DNA of 13,631 nt from Campylobacteraceae bacterium (GCA_027063105.1 JAMOSL010000064.1:1-13631), one strand, 5' to 3'. Numbered from the stretch's first letter, positions 1 to 7,614 are shown. Translations and numbers: made by a program. Notes: generated by a model from the sequence alone, not told the origin.

Positions 1-222
1 CGTACAAAGTTCTCTTTTACCATTATCTAAAGTTACATAAACTAAATCATCTGTAACTTTTGTTTCCCAAGCATTTTTTATTTTTTGTAACTCTATTTTA
101 TTTGTTTTTTTATTGTAAGTATAGATAAAATTCTCTTTTCCTTCTAAGTGTTCTTTTGCTAGAATATCAATTCTAACATCCTCTCCCATAGCACATTTAA
201 CCTTAGTTTCTCCTGAGCTACA
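1..222 (-). other. N-terminal part of a GyrB intein (splicing domain, partial)
   Basis: At codon 427 the GyrB frame changes from the conserved TOPRIM motif EGDSAGG to CSSGETKVKCAMGEDV. This is a typical intein block A: Cys1 followed by S-G-E/D-T-x-V. The next ~60 residues include GKENFIYTYNK and VYVTLDNGKRELCT, a HINT-domain layout. From memory it follows the Synechocystis GyrB intein closely (Cys-x-Ser-Gly-Asp-Thr start, GKQNFCYT, VTLDNGESIICTPDH), and the insertion point is the same (after Gly-Gly, before Ser). The window stops just where block B (the TPDH-like part) should follow. Whether a homing endonuclease is present, and the C-terminal His-Asn/Ser splice junction, cannot be seen. Splicing would join Gly426 to the following extein Ser and restore the TOPRIM loop. 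Confidence 0.93.
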
Positions 223-1500
223 TCCCCCAGCACTATCACCTTCAACTAAATAAATTTCAGCTGAAGTTGCATCTTTAGTTTGACAATCTGATAATTTTCC
301 AGGTAAAGTTCCAATACTCATTGAGTCTTTTCGTTTTACTAAATCTTTTGCTCTTTTAGCTGCATCTCTTCCTCTTGCTGCTAATAGAATTTGTCCCATT
401 ATTGCTTTTGCCTCTAATGGATTCTCTTCAAGATATTTTTTAAAATTTTCAGAGAAGAATTTTTGAACTAATGGCTTAACATAACTTGAGCCTAACTTAC
501 CTTTTGTTTGTCCCTCAAATTGTGGTTCAGGAACTCTTACCGATACAATTGTTATAAGTCCCTCTTTACAATCATCACCTGTAATCTTTGTACCCTTCTC
601 TTTTGCATTGGCATTTTTACTAATATATGAAGCCATAGAACGAGTAAGTCCTGCTCTAAATCCTGCTTCATGTGTTCCACCATCTGCTGTTTTAATATTA
701 TTTACAAAAGATAAAGATTTTTCACTATCTGCATCACAATACATCAAAGCTATATCTATTTCAATATCTTCAGCTTTACCCTGAAAGAATTGTGCATTAG
801 ACAGTGCTGTTTTTGTATTCATATCTTCTACAAATTGCTTAATACCACCTTCAAAATGAAATGACTCTTTTGTTCCATCTCTATCATCTTTAAATTCAAT
901 TTTAATTTTTGGATTTAGATATGCTAATTCCTTAAATCTTTTTGTTAAAATTTCTTTTTGGAATGAAGTACCCTCTGTAAAAATTGTATCATCAGCCCAA
1001 AATTCTACTTTAGTACCATTCTTTCTTGTTTTGCCTGTACTACATAATATCTCTTGAGGAATACCCTCTTTAAAATCTTGTTCGTATATCTCTCCATCTT
1101 TAAAAATTGTTAAATGTAAATCTTTAGATAAGGCATTAACTACTGATACTCCAACTCCATGAAGTCCACCAGATACTTTATATGTATCTTTATCAAATTT
1201 TCCACCTGCATGAAGCACTGTTAAAACAACTGTAGCAGCTGATATTTTTTCTGTTGGATGTTCTGCAACTGGTATACCTCTACCATTATCTTCTATAATT
1301 GCTGAACCATTTTTTGTGAGAGTTACTTTTATTGTATCACAGTGACCTGCCATTGCCTCATCTATAGAATTATCTACAACTTCATAGACTAAGTGATGTA
1401 GACCTCTTACTGAAGTATCACCTATATACATTCCAGGTCTTTTTCTTACTGCCTCCAGCCCCTTTAGGACTTTGATGTTCTTAGCACCATATTCTGCCAT
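1..1500 (-). CDS. gyrB: DNA gyrase subunit B, N-terminal 500 codons, interrupted by an intein (partial)
   Basis: GyrB is the ATPase subunit of the A2B2 DNA gyrase, which introduces negative supercoils. The minus-strand reading frame is open from ATG at 1500 to the window edge. The GHKL ATPase part shows VVDNSIDEAM (residues 41-50, with E40 and N44), EDNGRGIP (70-77) and VSGGLHGVG (109-117). The transducer segment contains TADGGTHEAGF, and the TOPRIM domain starts with EIYLVEGDSAGG (415-426). A normal GyrB continues after this Gly-Gly with Ser-Ala-Lys-Gln. Here Cys427 starts intein sequence instead, so the mature protein requires protein splicing. The start is fixed by GGAG at 1508-1511, 7 bases upstream, and by the usual short N-terminus (MAEYGAKNIKVLKGLEAVRK). 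The rest of the intein, the TOPRIM and the C-terminal part lie outside the window. The divergent neighbour is ispA. Confidence 0.97.
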   Translation of the reverse strand, partial: MAEYGAKNIKVLKGLEAVRKRPGMYIGDTSVRGLHHLVYEVVDNSIDEAMAGHCDTIKVTLTKNGSAIIEDNGRGIPVAEHPTEKISAATVVLTVLHAGGKFDKDTYKVSGGLHGVGVSVVNALSKDLHLTIFKDGEIYEQDFKEGIPQEILCSTGKTRKNGTKVEFWADDTIFTEGTSFQKEILTKRFKELAYLNPKIKIEFKDDRDGTKESFHFEGGIKQFVEDMNTKTALSNAQFFQGKAEDIEIDIALMYCDADSEKSLSFVNNIKTADGGTHEAGFRAGLTRSMASYISKNANAKEKGTKITGDDCKEGLITIVSVRVPEPQFEGQTKGKLGSSYVKPLVQKFFSENFKKYLEENPLEAKAIMGQILLAARGRDAAKRAKDLVKRKDSMSIGTLPGKLSDCQTKDATSAEIYLVEGDSAGGCSSGETKVKCAMGEDVRIDILAKEHLEGKENFIYTYNKKTNKIELQKIKNAWETKVTDDLVYVTLDNGKRELCT

Positions 1501-1521
1501 ATTTTAACTCCAATTTTGTGG

Positions 1522-1527
1522 ATTATA
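1522..1527 (-). promoter_or_regulatory. Candidate -10 element for gyrB
   Basis: Read on the minus strand, TATAAT lies at 1527-1522. A second overlapping TATAAT is at 1533-1528. They sit about 22-30 bases upstream of the gyrB ATG and just before the GGAG ribosome binding site at 1511-1508. No clear -35 box is visible, which is usual for the sigma-70 promoters of this group. Confidence 0.5.
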
Positions 1528-1577
1528 ATTATATTTATTTTAGCTAAAAAATAGTAAGAGAAGCGTTAACTTAATTT

Positions 1578-1586
1578 GGTTATACT
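1578..1586 (+). promoter_or_regulatory. Candidate extended -10 promoter for ispA-tkt
   Basis: GGTTATACT contains a TATACT -10 box (1581-1586). Transcription from it would start near 1592. This makes the upstream TTG at 1576 impossible as a start codon on that transcript, because it overlaps the -10 box. It leaves ATG 1603 with about a 10-base leader or ATG 1624 with about a 30-base leader. Confidence 0.45.
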
Positions 1587-1623
1587 TTCATCTAATTTCA
1601 CTATGGGGACACTAAAAGCTCTT

Positions 1624-2475
1624 ATGCAAAAATTTGAAATATATTTAAAAAACAACCTACCAAAAGCTCCGTCATTTCATCCAATATATGAAAAAGCTAT
1701 GTCTCAAATGTTACTAGCAGGAGGAAAAAGATTTAGACCTATGCTACTACTTAGTATAGTTCAAGAATATGAACCTCTATTATATAATAGTTCATTACCT
1801 ATAGCATTATCTATTGAAATGTTACATACATACTCTTTAATACATGATGATTTACCTGCTATGGATAATTCTCCTTTAAGAAGAGGTAAAGAGACTTTGC
1901 ATGTAACTTATGATGAGGTTACTGCTATTCTAGTTGGTGATGCCTTAAATACAGAGGCATTCTATACTTTATCAAAAGCACCTCTTCGAGATGATATAAA
2001 AATTAGATTAATAGAACTTTTATCTCGTGATGGTGGGACTAGAGGAATGGTTCTGGGTCAAGCCATTGATTGCTATTTTGAGAATACTCCTTTAGCAATA
2101 GAAGAGATAAAAATATTACATACAAATAAAACTGCAAAACTTATTGCTGTTAGTCTTCAAATGGGTGCTGTAATTGTTAATTTAAATAAAAAATCTCAAG
2201 AGAATTTATATAACTTTGGTTTAGATTTAGGACTTCTATTTCAGATTCAAGATGATATTATAGATGAGACTCAAACAGAAGAGGAAGCAGGAAAGAAAAC
2301 AGGTAATGATGGAGATAAAAATAGCTTTGTCAATCTTTTAGGGCTAGAGAATAGTATTAAAGAAGCTGATACTCTTGCAAAAGATTTACAAAGACAATTT
2401 GAGAGTTTTGATAAAAAACTACAAACTGCTTTACAACCACTTATAACAAAATATCTTAACAGACACAAAGGATAA
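1624..2475 (+). CDS. ispA: Polyprenyl (farnesyl/geranyl-type) diphosphate synthase
   Basis: A trans-prenyltransferase that condenses isopentenyl diphosphate with allylic diphosphates to make the C15 (possibly C20) precursor of quinones and undecaprenyl lipids. Seen, numbered from ATG 1624 (283 aa): GGKRFRP (33-39), the first Asp-rich motif in HDDLPAMDNSPLRRGK (DDx4D, the bacterial IspA form, at 75-81) and the second Asp-rich motif QDDIID (DDxxD at 210-214) followed by GKKTGNDGDKNSFVNLLG. ATG 1624 is preferred because homologues begin with a short MQxF-like N-terminus and because the frame upstream runs into the promoter. ATG 1603 (seven codons longer) is an alternative; neither has a good Shine-Dalgarno. 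tkt begins 2 bases after the stop, so the two genes are probably cotranscribed. Chain length of the product cannot be decided from sequence alone. Confidence 0.93.
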   Translation: MQKFEIYLKNNLPKAPSFHPIYEKAMSQMLLAGGKRFRPMLLLSIVQEYEPLLYNSSLPIALSIEMLHTYSLIHDDLPAMDNSPLRRGKETLHVTYDEVTAILVGDALNTEAFYTLSKAPLRDDIKIRLIELLSRDGGTRGMVLGQAIDCYFENTPLAIEEIKILHTNKTAKLIAVSLQMGAVIVNLNKKSQENLYNFGLDLGLLFQIQDDIIDETQTEEEAGKKTGNDGDKNSFVNLLGLENSIKEADTLAKDLQRQFESFDKKLQTALQPLITKYLNRHKG

Positions 2476-2477
2476 CA

Positions 2478-4454
2478 ATGCCAAACACTATGCGTAAAAA
2501 AATGGCGAATACTATTAGATTTTTAGCTGCCGATATGGTACAACAAGCAAATTCAGGACACCCTGGAGCACCTATGGGTCTAGCAGATATTGCCGTAGTT
2601 CTTGGCGAACACCTTAATCATAATCCAAAAAATCCAAAATGGCTAAATAGAGATAGATTAGTATTCTCTGGTGGACATGGAACAGGTTTAATATATTCTC
2701 TTCTTCACCTTTGGGGATATGACTTATCTCTTGAAGATTTAAAGAATTTCCGTCAATTAGACTCTAAAACTCCTGGTCATCCAGAATATGGACATACTGA
2801 TGGGGTAGAGATTACAACTGGTCCATTAGGTCAAGGTGTGGCTAATGCTGTTGGTTTTGCAATGGCTGAAAGTTATACAGCAAATCAAGTTAACTCAGAA
2901 ACTTGTGATTTTATAGACCATAAAGTATATTGTTTATGTGGTGATGGAGATTTACAAGAGGGAATTAGTTATGAAGCATGTGCATTAGCAGGTCATTTAA
3001 CTCTTAAAGATTTAGTTTTAATCTATGATAGCAATGAAATTACAATAGAAGGTGATACGAGTATCGCATGGAGTGAAGATGTTGCAAAGAGATTTGAAGC
3101 TCAAAAGTGGAATGTATTAAAAATTAATGGTCACTGTTATAATGAAATTGACGAGGCATTAACAAATGCTAAATCATCTGACAAACCAACTATTATCATT
3201 GCAAATACTATTATTGGTAAAGGTGCTGATGGATTAGAAGGTAGTCATGAAACTCATGGAGCACCTCTAGGTGAAGAGACTATTAAAGTATCAAAAGAGA
3301 AAGTAGGTTTTCCATCTGATAAAAAATTCTATATTCCAGAAGATGTTTTATTTAGATTTAGATGTGCTATCGAAGAGGGAGAATTATTAGAAAAAGAGTG
3401 GATACACAGACAAAAAGAAGCTCCATTACTTGAACAAAATGAGGCTTTAGATAGACTTTTAAATCCAGATTTTTCATCAATTAAATATCCAGACTTTAGT
3501 AATGATGCAGAAGTAGCTACAAGAGATAGTAATGGTAAAATTTTAAATGCTATAGCAACTGCAATTCCTAGCTTTATAGGTGGTTCAGCTGATTTAGCAC
3601 CATCAAATAAGACTACTTTAAAAGATATGGGAGATTTTCCAAAAGGAAAGAATATTCACTTTGGAATTAGGGAACATGCAATGGGTGCAATAACCAATGC
3701 AATGGCTCTATATGGAACAATTATCCCATTTAATGCTACATTCTTTGTATTCTCTGATTATCAGAAACCAAGTGCAAGAATTTCAGCATTAACAAGTATT
3801 CAAAACTTTTTTATATGGACACATGATAGTATCGGAGTTGGAGAAGATGGACCAACACATGAACCAATTGAACATATTAGCCAATTCAGAGCATTACCAA
3901 ACTTTTATGTATGGAGACCAGCTGATGCTACAGAGAATGTAGAAGCGTGGAAAAGTGCATTAAAAATCAATGCACCTCATGGATTTGTACTTTCAAGACA
4001 AAAATTAAAAACGCTAAAGCCTAAAAAAGAGTTTGGAACTGTATCAAATGGTGCTTATCTAGTTAAAAAAAGAGAAAATGCTACACTTACTTTAATGGCA
4101 AGTGGTAGTGAACTTATGCCTTGTCTTAGAGCAGGTTGTCATTTGGAACTTTTAGGAATCAAAACAAATATAGTATCTGTTCCTTGTTTAGACTTATTTA
4201 ACGAACAAAGTAGTGAGTATAAATCTAAAGTTATCGATGCAAATACAAAAGTTTTAGCAGTTGAAGCATCTACAGCTACAGAATATTATAGATATGCAGA
4301 TGATATTTTAGCAATGGAAACATTTGGAGCTTCAGCACCTGCAAATTTACTATTTGAAAAATTTGGATTCACAATACATGGAATTATGAAGAAGGCTTGT
4401 AATTTAATGGATGTTGAATACAAAGAAGTAAATATAGGAACTTGTGAAGTTTAA
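2478..4454 (+). CDS. tkt: Transketolase
   Basis: A thiamine-diphosphate enzyme that moves two-carbon ketol units between sugar phosphates in the non-oxidative pentose phosphate (or Calvin) pathway; it is cytosolic and works as a dimer. It is 658 residues, the normal length. The PP domain has SGHPGAPMG (His27 at 26-34), FSGGHGTGLIYSLLHL (63-78) and the ThDP/Mg motif GDGDLQEGISYEA (155-167) with DSNEITIEG. The PYR domain has GIREHAM (396-402) with the catalytic Glu399, then FFVFSDYQKPSARISAL and the substrate loop THDSIGVGEDGPTHEPIEH. The C-terminal domain follows from about residue 530. The start has AAAGGA 5 bases upstream, inside the end of ispA. The 2-base gap to ispA indicates an operon; no terminator was found after the stop. 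Confidence 0.97.
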   Translation: MPNTMRKKMANTIRFLAADMVQQANSGHPGAPMGLADIAVVLGEHLNHNPKNPKWLNRDRLVFSGGHGTGLIYSLLHLWGYDLSLEDLKNFRQLDSKTPGHPEYGHTDGVEITTGPLGQGVANAVGFAMAESYTANQVNSETCDFIDHKVYCLCGDGDLQEGISYEACALAGHLTLKDLVLIYDSNEITIEGDTSIAWSEDVAKRFEAQKWNVLKINGHCYNEIDEALTNAKSSDKPTIIIANTIIGKGADGLEGSHETHGAPLGEETIKVSKEKVGFPSDKKFYIPEDVLFRFRCAIEEGELLEKEWIHRQKEAPLLEQNEALDRLLNPDFSSIKYPDFSNDAEVATRDSNGKILNAIATAIPSFIGGSADLAPSNKTTLKDMGDFPKGKNIHFGIREHAMGAITNAMALYGTIIPFNATFFVFSDYQKPSARISALTSIQNFFIWTHDSIGVGEDGPTHEPIEHISQFRALPNFYVWRPADATENVEAWKSALKINAPHGFVLSRQKLKTLKPKKEFGTVSNGAYLVKKRENATLTLMASGSELMPCLRAGCHLELLGIKTNIVSVPCLDLFNEQSSEYKSKVIDANTKVLAVEASTATEYYRYADDILAMETFGASAPANLLFEKFGFTIHGIMKKACNLMDVEYKEVNIGTCEV

Positions 4455-4469
4455 GAAAAGAGTGAGTAA

Positions 4470-4484
4470 AGAGGAAAAACCATT
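4470..4484 (+). promoter_or_regulatory. Ribosome binding site followed by a possible ATT start codon
   Basis: AGAGGA at 4470-4475 is followed, 7 bases after GAGG, by ATT at 4482. This ATT is in frame with the small gene annotated from ATG 4569, and no stop lies between them. The ATG at 4569 has no comparable Shine-Dalgarno. Either translation starts at ATT, or the original ATG has mutated. Confidence 0.4.
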
Positions 4485-4568
4485 AGATATACACAGAAAC
4501 AGATAGATAAATATCAGAGACAAAAATATATTGTAGAGATAGAGAAGATTGGTAAAAATTTATTTCGT

Positions 4569-4868
4569 ATGTTTAGAGATAAGAATATAACAGCTAAACA
4601 GTTTGAGAAAAAATTTGTATCATTAAAAGAGAGTTTTGATAAAAAAGATGAAATTTTCTTAAATTCAGAATATCATCAGGAGATGAAAAGTTATATAATA
4701 TTATTATATTATAGACTTATCATCTCGGAAGAATTTACAGATAAAATTTTTGATGATGTCAGAGAAGCTGAAATGAGTAATTTAAATCGTCTTCAGAAGC
4801 TAAAAAATAGAACAAACTATAAAAAAGATAAACATAAAAGTCAAAGCAGAAATGAAGATTTTGGATAA
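4569..4868 (+). CDS. Small charged protein of unknown function, start uncertain
   Basis: Family not recognised. From ATG 4569 it is a 99-residue, Lys/Glu/Asp-rich, largely helical-looking protein (KQFEKKFVSLKESFDKKDE, then MKSYIILLYYRLIISEEF) with a strongly basic tail (KLKNRTNYKKDKHKSQSRNE). It has no signal peptide, cysteine motif or obvious DNA-binding motif. The frame stays open upstream to a TAA at 4467, and the extra 29 codons (IRYTQKQIDKYQRQKYIVEI and on) look just as coding. A good ribosome binding site precedes ATT 4482, so the real protein may be about 128 residues. It follows tkt after 114 bases and precedes a gene with its own promoter. It could be a regulator or a lineage-specific cytosolic protein; I do not assign a role. 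Confidence 0.6.
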   Translation: MFRDKNITAKQFEKKFVSLKESFDKKDEIFLNSEYHQEMKSYIILLYYRLIISEEFTDKIFDDVREAEMSNLNRLQKLKNRTNYKKDKHKSQSRNEDFG

Positions 4869-4871
4869 AAA

Positions 4872-4880
4872 TGTTATAAT
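4872..4880 (+). promoter_or_regulatory. Extended -10 promoter before the DUF1566 gene
   Basis: TGTTATAAT is a perfect extended -10 (TGnTATAAT), with TATAAT at 4875-4880. Transcription would start around 4887. AAAGG at 4888-4892 then serves as the ribosome binding site for ATG 4899. The promoter overlaps the end of the preceding gene and could drive the whole luxS-to-8243 gene string. Confidence 0.6.
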
Positions 4881-4898
4881 CTTCATAAAAGGTAACTA

Positions 4899-5456
4899 AT
4901 GAAAAAAATTATTATTTTTGCAATATTAGGTAGTGGATTATTATTTTCTGATGGTGATGTAGTCTCTGTAGGCGATGTTGAAGTTATAGATACAAGTATT
5001 TATATTGAAAGTCAAGAAGTTAAAGAGGCTGAAGAAGCTATAACAAATCATCTGGTATATATTACAAAAAAAACTAAACTTATGTGGCAAGATGAAGAAT
5101 ACACAGATGATGAAGAGAATGCCTATTTTCATAAAAGATCTTTAGGAAAAGCAGGAAATTGGACTCATGCAAATGTTTATTGTAGAACTTTAGAATATGC
5201 TGGTTTCGATAATTGGAGACTACCTACTCTCGATGAATTGATGAAACTTCACAGCAGTAATAATGAATTAAAATATTCACAAGCTGTTGACTTCTGGACA
5301 TCAACACCACATAGAAGTGATAACTATTGGTCTGTATTTGCAGGTGATGGATTTGCCTATAGTCATGAAAGAGATGATGCACAACATATTAGATGTTTAA
5401 GAGATTATGATAAAAATGATAAAAAACATTCTGCATCAGGCAGAATAGTACAATAA
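4899..5456 (+). CDS. Exported DUF1566 (Lcl C-terminal-like) domain protein
   Basis: A 185-residue protein with an N-terminal signal peptide (MKKIIIFAILGSGLLFSDG, cleavage near residue 17-18), so probably periplasmic or surface-exposed. The domain runs from about 53 to 168 and has the usual DUF1566 hallmarks: KLMWQDEE (60-67), NWTHANVYCRTLEYAGFDNWRLPT (87-110, in which NWRLPT is the signature), FWTSTP (132-137), YWSVFAGDG (143-151) and IRCLRD at the end. Cys95 and Cys166 may form a disulphide. This fold is related to formylglycine-generating-enzyme/C-type-lectin-like folds, but its molecular role is unknown. The start is supported by AAAGG 6 bases upstream. luxS follows after 16 bases, so cotranscription is likely. 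Family assignment is fairly sure; function is not. Confidence 0.85.
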   Translation: MKKIIIFAILGSGLLFSDGDVVSVGDVEVIDTSIYIESQEVKEAEEAITNHLVYITKKTKLMWQDEEYTDDEENAYFHKRSLGKAGNWTHANVYCRTLEYAGFDNWRLPTLDELMKLHSSNNELKYSQAVDFWTSTPHRSDNYWSVFAGDGFAYSHERDDAQHIRCLRDYDKNDKKHSASGRIVQ

Positions 5457-5472
5457 TTTAAAAGGAAAATAT

Positions 5473-5982
5473 ATGCCCGTATTAGATAGCTTTACTGTAG
5501 ACCATACAAAAATGAATGCTCCTGCTGTTAGAATTGCAAAGAAAATGCAAACACCAAGTGGTGATGCTATTACTGTGTTTGATTTACGTTTTTGTGTTCC
5601 AAATGAGGATAAATTATCTGTCAAAGGTATTCATACATTAGAACACCTATTTGCTGGATTTATGAGAGAACATTTAAATAATAAAAATGTTGAAATTATT
5701 GATTTATCACCAATGGGTTGTAGAACAGGTTTTTATATGTCTCTTCTTGGAACTCCTAAAAAAGAGACTGTAGTTAAAGCATGGAAATACTCTATGCAAG
5801 ATGTATTAAAAGTTGAAAGTCAAGATGATATTCCTGAATTGAATATATACCAATGTGGAACATTTAAAATGCACTCATTGGATGATGCTAAAGATATTGC
5901 AAATAAAGTTTTAAAGAGTGGTATAGGAACTATGAGTAATAAGAAATTAAAACTACCAAAAAAGATATTAAAAGGACTATAA
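5473..5982 (+). CDS. luxS: S-ribosylhomocysteine lyase LuxS
   Basis: Cleaves S-ribosylhomocysteine to homocysteine and 4,5-dihydroxy-2,3-pentanedione, the precursor of autoinducer-2; it is a cytosolic homodimer with a metal centre. It is full length at 169 residues. The metal site HTLEH (His54, His58) with catalytic Glu57 is present, as is PMGCRTGFY with catalytic Cys83, and Cys128 in YQCGT is the third metal ligand. All key residues are intact, so it should be active. The start MPVLDSFTVDH is the family norm and has AAAGGA 7 bases upstream. The next gene starts 1 base after the stop. Two SAM-dependent methyltransferases lie just downstream in the same string, which fits a role in recycling their S-adenosylhomocysteine product, whether or not AI-2 is used as a signal. 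Confidence 0.97.
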   Translation: MPVLDSFTVDHTKMNAPAVRIAKKMQTPSGDAITVFDLRFCVPNEDKLSVKGIHTLEHLFAGFMREHLNNKNVEIIDLSPMGCRTGFYMSLLGTPKKETVVKAWKYSMQDVLKVESQDDIPELNIYQCGTFKMHSLDDAKDIANKVLKSGIGTMSNKKLKLPKKILKGL

Positions 5983-5983
5983 A

Positions 5984-6289
5984 ATGTTTATTTTAATTCC
6001 CGTTGATGGTATAGATGAAAAATTATCTAAAATTACGACTATTGCAAATTATAAAAAATGGGCTTTAATTGATTTTAATAATGGAAGAAGTCAAGATGTT
6101 TCTTTTTATGATGATAAAGATGATACAAAGGCTGATTTTATAGATTTTATTATCTTAGAGAATAAATTTGAAAACTATCTTGATTTTATGAATGAAGGTA
6201 TAATGGTTTTAGTCCGACGAGAAGAAGAGACTATAGAAGATATTATAGAAGCTTTTAAATTTAAAGAATTAGATGAAGCAGGGTTATAA
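5984..6289 (+). CDS. Conserved-looking hypothetical protein (101 aa)
   Basis: Not recognised with confidence. It is a small acidic protein starting MFILIPVDGIDEKLSKITTI, then YKKWALIDFNNGRSQDVSFY, and ending ETIEDIIEAFKFKELDE. An N-terminal strand of the form (V/I)xIPVD, a central strand ending in N-G-(R/K), and a final helix TxExxIxAFxxxEL resemble the NifX/NifB C-terminal (dinitrogenase-cofactor-binding) fold. There is no metal-binding motif and no nif gene nearby, so this is only a structural guess. The ATG follows the luxS stop by 1 base, with AAAGGA inside the luxS end as ribosome binding site. Its 3' end overlaps the next gene by 17 bases, which indicates translational coupling. Confidence 0.75.
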   Translation: MFILIPVDGIDEKLSKITTIANYKKWALIDFNNGRSQDVSFYDDKDDTKADFIDFIILENKFENYLDFMNEGIMVLVRREEETIEDIIEAFKFKELDEAGL

Positions 6290-7034
6290 TAGACCTTTGC
6301 TTACAGCTGATGGTTCTATGACGCTCTTTTCAAAAGAGTTTAATGAACCATATCACTCAGATAAAGATGGTGCATTAAATGAGTCAATTCAAAAACATAT
6401 TACTCCTGCATTCAATAATATAAATAAATCCAAAAATACCATTACAATTTTAGATATATGTTTTGGACTAGGATATAATACATTTGCTACATTATATTAC
6501 ATAAAAAAAATAAATCTAAAGTCTAAAATTCACATTATTTCACCAGAATTTGATAAAAATTTAATAGAAAGCTTATCCTCTTTTACATATCCTCAAGAGT
6601 TTGATTTTTTAAAAAATATTATAAAAGAGATTAGTGAAAACTTTTATTATGAAGATAAAAATATCAAAATAGATATTATAATAGATAATGCAAGAGAAAT
6701 TTTACCAAAACTAGAAACAAAGTTTGACATAATATATCAAGATGCTTTTAGTCCTGCACACAATCCTCTATTATGGACATATGAATATTTTAAAGATATA
6801 TCAAATCTGATTAAAGATGATGGAGTTTTAACAACATATTCAATATCTGCATCTGTAAGAATGGCTCTTGATGAAAATGGATTTAAACTCTTTTTACATA
6901 AAGGAGATAAAATACGCGAATCAATGGTAGCATCAAAAAATATGTTAGATCTAAAGTTTATTGATATGGAATTAAAAAAAATACGAAATAAAGAGGCTAG
7001 AAGTATGAAAGATAAGGATTACATAAATGCTTAA
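6273..7034 (+). CDS. MnmC N-terminal-type (MnmD/DUF752) SAM-dependent tRNA methyltransferase
   Basis: Probably methylates the aminomethyl group at wobble uridine 34 of tRNA (nm5s2U to mnm5s2U). It is a stand-alone methyltransferase without the FAD oxidase half found in fused MnmC. It has 253 residues: an N-terminal LTADGSMTLFS and EPYHSDKDGALNES (10-38), then SAM motif I ILDICFGLGYNTFATLYY (59-76), an acidic post-I strand, and the family signature YQDAFSPAHNPLLWTYEYF (155-173) followed by DDGVLTTYSISASVRMALDENGF. This matches the MnmC pattern DxFxPxxNPxxW. The start at 6273 keeps the RPLLTADGS segment and overlaps the previous gene by 17 bases; the 3' end overlaps rsmG by 8 bases. Methyltransferase family is sure; the exact tRNA target is inferred. 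Confidence 0.85.
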   Translation: MKQGYNRPLLTADGSMTLFSKEFNEPYHSDKDGALNESIQKHITPAFNNINKSKNTITILDICFGLGYNTFATLYYIKKINLKSKIHIISPEFDKNLIESLSSFTYPQEFDFLKNIIKEISENFYYEDKNIKIDIIIDNAREILPKLETKFDIIYQDAFSPAHNPLLWTYEYFKDISNLIKDDGVLTTYSISASVRMALDENGFKLFLHKGDKIRESMVASKNMLDLKFIDMELKKIRNKEARSMKDKDYINA

Positions 7035-7614
7035 AAATTATTTAAAAAAAGAGGGAATAGAGCTAGATGATAGCATTATCTCTAAACTAGAAATATTTAC
7101 AACTAAATTAGATGAATGGAATAGAGTTCATAATTTAACAGGGGCTAAAACTATATATGCTATTTATGAAAATATTTTAGACTCTCTCTATCCTTTATCT
7201 TTTATAGATGTTCCAAAAACTCTTTTAGATGTTGGGACAGGTGCAGGTTTTCCTGGATTAGTTTTAGCAATTGCATTAGAAGATACTAAAGTTGTTTTAT
7301 CTGAACCACTAAAAAAGAGAGTAGCATTTTTAAAATATATGAGAGTTGATTTAGAATTGGATAATCTAACGGTTGAAGCGAAAAAAGTAGAAGAGATAGA
7401 TTCTATACCATTTGAATTAATAACATCAAGAGCTGTAACAAATACAAAACTTCTCTTATCTTTAACAGAAAATATATCAAATGATAAAACGCAATATCTA
7501 TTTTATAAGGGTGGAAGAGTTTTTGATGAGGTTAAAGATGTATCTCAAAAGCTAAATTATGATATAGTACAAAAAAATCTTAGAAATTATCTATATATAA
7601 AGAGTCAAATATGA
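7027..7614 (+). CDS. rsmG: 16S rRNA (guanine-N7) methyltransferase RsmG
   Basis: Uses SAM to methylate N7 of G527 in the 530 loop of 16S rRNA (formerly GidB). It is 195 residues, within the usual range. Motifs: WNRVHNLTGAK (31-41, the NLT element), ILDSLYPL (50-57), SAM motif I LLDVGTGAGFPGLVLAI (66-82), LSEPLKKRVAFLKY (91-104), and the ITSRAV element near residue 144 (family SRAxxxL). The start at 7027 has AAGGA 8 bases upstream, lies 8 bases inside the preceding methyltransferase gene, and gives the normal N-terminus. The 3' end overlaps the next gene by 4 bases (ATGA), so the three genes are coupled. Confidence 0.95.
   Translation: MLKNYLKKEGIELDDSIISKLEIFTTKLDEWNRVHNLTGAKTIYAIYENILDSLYPLSFIDVPKTLLDVGTGAGFPGLVLAIALEDTKVVLSEPLKKRVAFLKYMRVDLELDNLTVEAKKVEEIDSIPFELITSRAVTNTKLLLSLTENISNDKTQYLFYKGGRVFDEVKDVSQKLNYDIVQKNLRNYLYIKSQI

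Noticed and set aside
1576..1602. TTG start and nine extra N-terminal codons for the prenyl diphosphate synthase.
   Set aside because: The TTG overlaps the likely -10 box, has no ribosome binding site, and the extra residues are not typical of the family.
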